64,000 bases of DNA from Megascapheus bottae (Eukaryota > Chordata > Mammalia > Rodentia > Geomyidae). The stretch spans positions 18,888,777 through 18,952,776 of the forward strand of contig JANJXV010000020.1 in assembly GCA_024803745.1 (NCBI GenBank), read 5' to 3'. A program made the position numbers and the translations under genes. The notes beneath the pieces are model-generated. The model was not told the origin of the DNA and searched no databases. It worked only from the letters and a program-made list of their open reading frames with translations. Positions 59,412 through 64,000 of the stretch are shown piece after piece; position 1 is the first letter of the stretch, and each line of letters opens with the position of its first letter.

Positions 59412-59510
59412 ACAGAAGTGGAGCTGTGGCTCATGTATTACAACACTAGCCTGGAGCACAAAAGCTTAGGGACATCACCCAGGCTCTGAGTTTAAGCTCC
59501 AGGACTGGCA
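59412..59510 (+). mobile_element. Geo-type right monomer, right part of the interrupted composite
   Basis: CAGAAGTGGAGCTGTGGCTC, CACTAGCCTGGAGCACAAAA, TTAGGGACATCACCCAGGCT, CTGAGTTTAAGCTCCAGGAC, TGGCA. It has no left monomer of its own. It fits the missing half of the composite at 58660-58790. Confidence 0.8.
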
Positions 59511-59967
59511 TACTCACATAGAAAATTGAATATAAGATCTTTGAGAACACTACTTTGTACTCTCCCGCTCCTCGCGGTGCTAGTATACGAGACAGGTACA
59601 CTACAGAACTGTTCGATGACAGAAATGAAGAAAAACATAGTTCCAACGTAGCAGGTCACTAACTCAGGCCTTCTGTTCTATGGATATGCAATATCTTGTC
59701 TAACTACATTGTTCATTAACAGAGGAATGGAAGGATACAAGGTTTCTAAGAATGCCATGAAGTAGTAAAACTTGCAATGTTTGATATCAACAAAACCTGG
59801 GTTTGAATTTAGTTTTAATAGATATATAACAATGGATAAATTTCTTCTTCCTTTAACTTAGCCTTTAGGATAAAGATTATAAGGTTACTCACCACATAGA
59901 ATTGTTTTAAAGCATAAAGTATGTGGCGTTTTAATGTGCTGCAAATATCCAAGACTTATTTTAAAAT
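59511..59967. other. Unannotated non-coding DNA
   Basis: No recognised element. A few CpGs are retained near 59563-59620 (CTCCCGCTCCTCGCGGTG, TACGAGAC). Confidence 0.45.
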
Positions 59968-60280
59968 AGCCCAGGAATGGTAGCTCATAACTAATTTCAG
60001 CTTCTTGGAGGATAGAGCTAAAAGTGTAGTGGTTTGTTATAAGCCAGGGCAAAAATGTCACTAAGACCCTGCCTCAAAGCTGAACATGATAGTATTGACT
60101 CTAATCCCAGCGATGTAAGGAGGAGGAGCACCGTCTGAGGCTGGCCTAAGGGAAAGTGAAAGATCTTATCTGAAAGATAACTAAAGCAAAAATGGCTGGA
60201 AATATGACTCTAGTGGCAGAGGATCTTCCCAGCAAGCTCAAAGGCCTGAATTCAAACGCTAGGACCATCACAAAGATAAG
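59968..60280 (+). mobile_element. Old B1-containing SINE multimer with ID-like end
   Basis: There are two B1-like monomers: AGCCCAGGAATGGTAGCTCA, then AGACCCTGCCTCAAAGCTGA, and again TTGACTCTAATCCCAGCGAT and GAGGCTGGCCTAAGGGAAAG. An ID-like right end follows (AAAATGGCTGGAAATATGAC, GGCAGAGGATCTTCCCAGCA, TGAATTCAAACGCTAGGACC). It is more diverged than the other SINEs, and its right monomer differs from Geo. Confidence 0.65.
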
Positions 60281-61389
60281 AAAATATTAAATACTATTGT
60301 CCTCTGTCCTCAAATATCCACAATATAAAGAAAACAATATTTTAAGGGACTACTAGAAGGCTGGATGCCTACTGAGAAATTAAAAATAAAATACAACTGA
60401 TGCCATTTCCTCCCCAACATATTACTATTACATTTCTGGTCAACATCTGTTTGGTAACAGATAGTTAATTTATCATTATAGCTAACAATGGTAGTTTGCC
60501 AGAAAGAGGTGGTTCTTTCACTTCAAGGTCTATCACCCATTGTGAGTTGCTTCTAGAGTAACAACTGGTAATGGAAGTCCTTTGTGGAGATGATTGCTTC
60601 CTAGTATCCCATCACTTTCTCTAATGACAATGCATTGTCTTGAACCTCCCCTTATCCAGCACATATCTCAACTAAACAGTATACTCCATCATGTGGATGC
60701 TAGAGAATTCGTTCAGTACTGTTGTCCTGTGTTTATAGGAAGGTTATTTGTTTGAGGTCAGTATTTTTCTTGCAGACTCTCAAGTTTAAAAGTAAGGTGT
60801 TTGAGTTGATATTGTTTCAACTTGACTGGATGTCCAGATATTTGGCAAAGCCTTATTTTCAGTGTGTTGGTAAGCTTGTTTTCAGAAAATATTAGCACAT
60901 AAAGCAAAGAAGATGGCCTTCATCACTGCTTTGAGGTCCAAAATAGAAAGAAATGATAAAAAAAAAGATAAATGAACTTTCTCTAGCCCTAGGACAAAAA
61001 TGCTTTTATTCCTTGGTTTTTCTATTTGGGATTTATGCCAGCACCTGGTCTTTGTACCCTCTTCTACTTCTCAAGTTTTCATATATTGACTGAATCGAAT
61101 CTAAATTGACTCACTGGATTTCTTAGTTCTTCAGCTTGCAGACAACAGATGGAGGGATTCTTGAGCTCCATAATCACATCTGCCAATTCCCATAGTAAAT
61201 AAGTATGCACACACATATGTATGTATATGTATATATTATGTGTTGGCTTTGTTCTCTGGAGAATCCTGAACATACTGCTAGGTCATGCATTTCTTTTCCC
61301 TAAAACTTCTCTCTTCTTTCAGCAAATTAAAGGCCCTTTCATACTTTATGCAGAGTAGGGGTCACCAGTTTGTTTTCTTTTTCTGGGGC
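60281..61389. other. Unannotated non-coding DNA
   Basis: About 1.1 kb without a recognised element or gene. Confidence 0.5.
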
Positions 61390-61508
61390 AGTTGGTCAAC
61401 AAATATTTATACAGTGCTAAGTAGGTAAATGTGTTAATCACAATATTTCATATATAGATAAAGACCTTTGCTCCTGAGACTTATATTCTAATGGAATAGA
61501 GTTAGAGA
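61390..61508 (-). mobile_element. LINE-2 (L2) 3' fragment
   Basis: Reverse L2 end: GTCAACAAATATTTATACAG, TGCTAAGTAGGTAAATG, AGATAAAGACCTTTGCTCCT, GAGACTTATATTCTAATGGA. It runs into the purine repeat. Confidence 0.75.
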
Positions 61509-61509
61509 T

Positions 61510-61540
61510 AGAAGGAGAGAGGAAAAGAGGAAGGGAGGAA

Positions 61541-61607
<67 letters not shown>

Positions 61608-61627
61608 CGAGAGAGAGTGAGAGCGAG

Positions 61628-61662
<35 letters not shown>
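61510..61662. repeat. (GA)n purine microsatellite
   Basis: About 150 nt of almost only A and G, with (GA)n runs and GC-interrupted units (GAGAGAGCGA, GAGCGAGAGC). Confidence 0.98.
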
Positions 61663-61664
<2 letters not shown>

Positions 61665-62395
61665 CTCAAATGCCTTCATTTTAAATTCATGTATTCTCCT
61701 TACTGGACTAAACAAATTTCTAAATGACTATAAGCATGTCCATAGACTGGCCACTTTCCTAGCCTGTCAGCAATGGATCTATTCGAAAGATGCATCTCTT
61801 TTCTTGTCCTAGGTTTGTCAAGGAACTTCAGTAGACTTTGCATTCACTCTCATTAAACAGTAAATAGAGATAGACAATCATTAGAGTAGATGGATGATGA
61901 AGCTTTATATTAAATGAAGCTTAATGCTCATAGTCCCTAAATACTTGCCCAGAGCATAGCTTAAAACTCTCCAATATTTACTTCAGGAGGACAGAGGTCA
62001 GGACTCCAAATTCCTATTCTAACTAATCAGTATTTTTATTATCTTAAATGTCTGGATTTCATATGACATCACCTTACACAAATCTTACAATCAATGCCCT
62101 GACCAATTTAAATAACAGTAAGTGTGAACAATTTTTTTAAAAAATATTAAACCACTGCAACAACCTGAAAAAAATTGAAAATAGTTTTGAATTTGAGTTT
62201 CAATCACAGTTTCCTTTTTCTAAAAATTTTTGAAACATATTTCTACAAATTTAAAACTATTGTAAAATTAAGTTTAATTTTTAATTTTCTTTTGATAGAA
62301 ACATAGCAGTAAAGAGACATCATTTGTCTCCCACTTTTGTGTTTCTCTTTGTATTCTCTTTTATATTATAAATCTATTTGAATAGGAACATAAAA
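61663..62395. other. Unannotated AT-rich DNA
   Basis: No recognised element. Confidence 0.5.
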
Positions 62396-62690
62396 TTTTT
62401 TATGTTTATTTTTTATTGTAATTGTAATTAATAAAAGGGTTACATGATATTTGCCAGATAGAAGGTGCATTAATTCACATACACTGATACCCTTTCACAT
62501 GTCTTGGTACCCATTACCCTCCCCCCATCCCCCCACTTTGTTTTTCCCCCTTCCCTATCAAATTTCAAATAACCAAATACAAATAAATTCACTATATCAG
62601 ATAACAAAGTGAGATACTATAACAATATGAGATACCCAAGGGACAGCAAAGGAGAAATTTTATTCATTGTATAAGCTGAATTTAAGAGGT
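62396..62690 (-). mobile_element. G-rich, poly(A)-tailed retroposon 3' end (probable L1 3' UTR), copy 4
   Basis: On the minus strand: TTGCTGTCCCTTGGGTATCT, CATATTGTTATAGTATCTCA, a G-rich run (AAGTGGGGGGATGGGGGGAG), GGGTATCAGTGTATGTGAAT, TAATGCACCTTCTATCTGGC, then AATTACAATAAAAAAT. It is homologous to copies 2 and 3. Confidence 0.74.
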
Positions 62691-63484
62691 ATCTCCTTTT
62701 ACATTTTATAATGGCTTGATTTGTCAGAAGTCAATCAGATTAAAAAATAAATCATTCAAACCTTCATACCAGATAAAGAAAAATCTTACGTGCATTGAAA
62801 TAATGTGTTGTCCTTCATATATAATCACAAGATTGACATTCTTTCAACAGCAGTCAGTTTTGAACTGAGCAGTAATGACAGGATGAGGTTAAGTTATTTG
62901 CAGAGAACCAGAGAATATTCTAGTAGAAGATGGTTTAAACTTGGATGGAAGTAAGAATGGAATTAAACCTGATTTGGGTAGACATGAGAAAGAGTCAACA
63001 CTATCATAGAAGCAAATGTTGCCCAGTGTATAAAATTCTTCCTGCTTTTGGACAAGATGATTACTGAGAATTTGAATGTAGATTATACTTGGCTAAAGTA
63101 ATAATGATTAAATAATTGACCTCTTGGTCACTATGGCTTCAAAAGTGATGTGTGTATATGCACCTGAAGAAGTTATCCTCAAAAAGGAAAAAAGAAATCT
63201 CAAGTTTGAAAGAGTAAGAATTAGAACAGATATTTACATTTATTTGTAGTTGAAAAGAAATAGATTTTATAAGATGCAAATTGACCCTTCATTAAATGTG
63301 CTTGTTATTTGATTTTTAAAGAAAAATTGTTTTTCACATACCTTGTTTCTAAGAAGAGATTTTTCTAAGCAAATTCTTAGCCTTTCTACTTCTTCAATAC
63401 TTTTAGCATTTTTTTAATTGGGTGGAGACTATCCTTATCTAGCAACACTTGGGATAAGTCTGCTATTTCTGGTATTAGTTAGCA
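62691..63484. other. Unannotated AT-rich DNA
   Basis: No recognised element. Confidence 0.5.
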
Positions 63485-63760
63485 TGCTGCTATAATTTAA
63501 ATATGTATATGTTAAAGGTTTGATACTTGGGTGATGGAACCTTTTAAGAGGTAAGTCAGAGTAGGTGATATTTAGGTCATTGGTGGTGTTCTCTTAAAGG
63601 AAATTGTGGGATTGAGGATCCTTCTCTTTTGCTTCTACAGTGATCATGATATGACATGTTTTGCTCCAATATATGTTCCCAGTATGATGTGCCTCTTACA
63701 ACTAACTGATGGATGACTCTCATGTACCTTAAAGTAGACTTCTTAGTAACAAAAATGTTA
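63485..63760 (+). mobile_element. MaLR-type LTR remnant
   Basis: It shows the order typical of a MaLR LTR: TAATTTAAATATGTATATGT, GGGTGATGGAACCTTTTAAG, GATATTTAGGTCATTGGTGG, TGTTCTCTTAAAGGAAATTG, GATCCTTCTCTTTTGCTTC, TGTTTTGCTCCAATATATGT. The 3' end is degraded. Solo or truncated; the right limit is uncertain. Confidence 0.62.
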
Positions 63761-64000
63761 ATTTTCCTTCATGTGTCAAGTGAAGAAGAGACACCACTGA
63801 GGTTTCTGAGAATAATCTCATAACTGGGAGGCCTGACAGTGGTACCCTCATTTATTTCCACTTCTCTTCCACTTCTATTTCTCATGTGTATGTATGCTTA
63901 AGTGATTTTATGGTTATCCAGATATCATTAGCCAGCCCTTGAAAACCTATTCACCTCCTTTTACCTTCTTTGTCCTGGAAGACAGACTTTCATAGGTTGA
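63761..64000. other. Unannotated DNA at the window edge
   Basis: No recognised element. Confidence 0.5.

Noticed and set aside
1..64000. Processed pseudogenes and small nuclear RNA copies (U6, 5S, Y, 7SK)
   Set aside because: I looked for their typical words on both strands and saw none; a database search could still find degraded copies.

Overview
The window is a mammalian nuclear chromosome segment, AT-rich and CpG-poor, with no credible protein-coding gene and no recognisable structural RNA gene. It looks like intergenic or deep-intronic DNA of a rodent. The best taxonomic clue is the SINE set. At least seven copies of a dimer are present: a tRNA-like ID-type left monomer with visible A and B boxes, joined to a right monomer containing GGCTCAAGTGGTAGAGCTC and ending CAGGACTGGC plus poly(A). 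This matches the IDL-Geo SINE, known only from Geomyoidea (kangaroo rats, pocket mice, pocket gophers). A second family joins a 7SL/B1-like left part to a related right monomer. I infer a geomyoid rodent; the species cannot be decided from this window.

Layout. 1-15 kb: almost no young SINEs, an old L1 3' end (1275-1932), three CTCF-like motifs on the same strand (3537, 5818, 9295), a weak exon-like segment (5272-5359), then a purine tract (11183-11474) and a 299-nt uninterrupted pyrimidine tract inside 11771-12088. 15-34.5 kb: scattered IDL-Geo copies (15.0, 28.1, 33.9, 34.3 kb), MIR fossils, microsatellites and short tandem duplications. 34.5-42 kb: no young SINE, one clear MIR, and conserved-noncoding-looking sequence. 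42-50 kb: an L2, several B1/Geo composites including one split by a later IDL-Geo, and a MaLR-type solo LTR. 50-64 kb: four copies in the window as a whole of a G-rich, poly(A)-tailed retroposon (probably L1 3' UTR), three of them here, plus a three-layer nested insertion near 59 kb and a second MaLR-type LTR near the right end.

There is no operon or pathway to describe. The interpretable biology is retroposition history (old L1, L2, MIR and MaLR; then B1/Geo composites and L1-like tails; then IDL-Geo), microsatellites growing from SINE tails and linkers, and a few candidate regulatory sites. All open reading frames of 60-132 codons look like chance or repeat translations: many begin at non-ATG codons, several are pure microsatellite, and none shows a protein family I recognise. 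I found no convincing undescribed biological system. The best second-look items are the CTCF-motif cluster, the polypyrimidine/polypurine pair, the nested SINE archaeology and the exon-like segment at 5.3 kb.
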